The notes beneath the pieces are model-generated. The model saw nothing but the letters and a program-made list of their open reading frames with translations, had not been told where the DNA came from and did not search any database. The position numbers were made by a program, and so were the translations under genes. Of a DNA stretch of 29,985 nucleotides, positions 29,752-29,985 are shown piece after piece. Origin of the DNA: JBBUX01 sp037445775. Lineage in GTDB: Bacteria; Actinomycetota; Coriobacteriia; Anaerosomatales; PHET01. How positions within the stretch are numbered: position 1 is the first letter of the stretch; every line of letters starts with the position of its first letter. The stretch lies in NCBI GenBank assembly GCA_037445775.1, contig JBBIJX010000017.1:1-29985 (forward strand), in the 5' to 3' direction.

Positions 29752-29985
29752 TCACATCAGTCCTAGATCACGCAGGCTCGCGTGCTCACCTCCGTCACCT
29801 ATCACGACGTGATCGAGGACCTCGATGCCAAGTACGTCGCCCGCCTTGGCAAGCCGCCGCGTGAGCTGGATGTCCGCGCCGCTCGGCGTCGGATCTCCGC
29901 TGGGATGGTTGTGTACGACGATGACGGACGCCGCGGATACCCGGATCGCCTCCTTGAACAGCTCGCGAGGATGGACGATAGAGGC
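29752..29985 (-). CDS. radC: RadC (UPF0758) family JAMM-domain protein, 5' end cut off
   Basis: Only the last 77 residues are in the window; the gene enters from the right edge and stops with TGA at 29752. The zinc-binding JAMM motif is intact: HNHPSGDPTPSGAD supplies two histidines and an aspartate. It is preceded by FKEAIRVSAASVIVVH and followed by LAKAGDVLGIEVLDHVVIGD, all typical of the RadC C-terminal domain. The name RadC is historical; the biochemical role remains unclear. It is commonly the gene before mreB, as here. Confidence 0.93.
   Translation of the reverse strand, partial: ASIVHPRELFKEAIRVSAASVIVVHNHPSGDPTPSGADIQLTRRLAKAGDVLGIEVLDHVVIGDGGEHASLRDLGLM

Noticed and set aside
29740..29755. 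Tandem CGGGCGCA units after radC as a repeat element
   Set aside because: There are only two short copies in GC-rich sequence, easily due to chance.

Overview
This window is high-GC DNA with tightly packed genes, many of which overlap at ATGA or GTGA. Several features point to an actinobacterial-type Gram-positive anaerobe, perhaps a deep lineage such as Coriobacteriia: GTG starts, strong GGAGG ribosome sites, -10 boxes of the TAnnnT type, an rng-rplU-rpmA-obg-proBA-nadD neighbourhood, and an mre/rod cluster. The class is an inference, because no rRNA or other strict taxonomic marker lies in the window.

Left part (1-5126, + strand): after a possible truncated gene at the edge comes a compact import operon. 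It encodes two different lipoprotein substrate-binding proteins, a 24-codon leader ORF, an ABC permease, an ABC ATPase with an unusual insert, and a CysK-type PLP enzyme. The leader, permease, ATPase and cysK are joined by ATGA overlaps. The family resembles nitrate/taurine/sulfonate importers, but both binding proteins carry cysteines in the predicted ligand region. This is the best candidate in the window for an undescribed system. A convergent OFA-type MFS transporter (5171-6457, - strand) follows, then a 327-bp gene-poor gap and a tRNA-Ala(GGC) gene with its own promoter and a probable terminator.

Middle part (6990-15371, - strand): one long co-directional run reads rplU, rpmA, obg, proB, proA, nadD, yqeK, an LCP-like/LytR_C membrane protein, rsfS and an EamA transporter. 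A consensus promoter lies just upstream of rplU. The run combines ribosomal proteins, ribosome-associated factors, proline synthesis and NAD synthesis. Most junctions after obg are 4-nt overlaps.

Islet (15648-18871, + strand): a small membrane protein, a methyltransferase with a kinase-like motif in its N-terminal half, and a membrane-anchored alkaline-phosphatase/sulfatase-superfamily protein form an overlapping trio. It sits between rng and rplU, which are often adjacent in related genomes. Three TCGATC boxes spaced about one helical turn apart lie upstream of it.

Right part (18977-29985, - strand): this is a cell-shape and RNA-processing run. It reads radC (3' end only), mreB, mreC, mreD, mrdA (PBP2), rodA, a DUF697 protein, a B12-binding-type radical SAM protein, a DUF2344 protein and an RNase E/G. 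The mreB leader carries a perfect 9-bp inverted repeat. No rRNA gene, insertion sequence or CRISPR array was seen.
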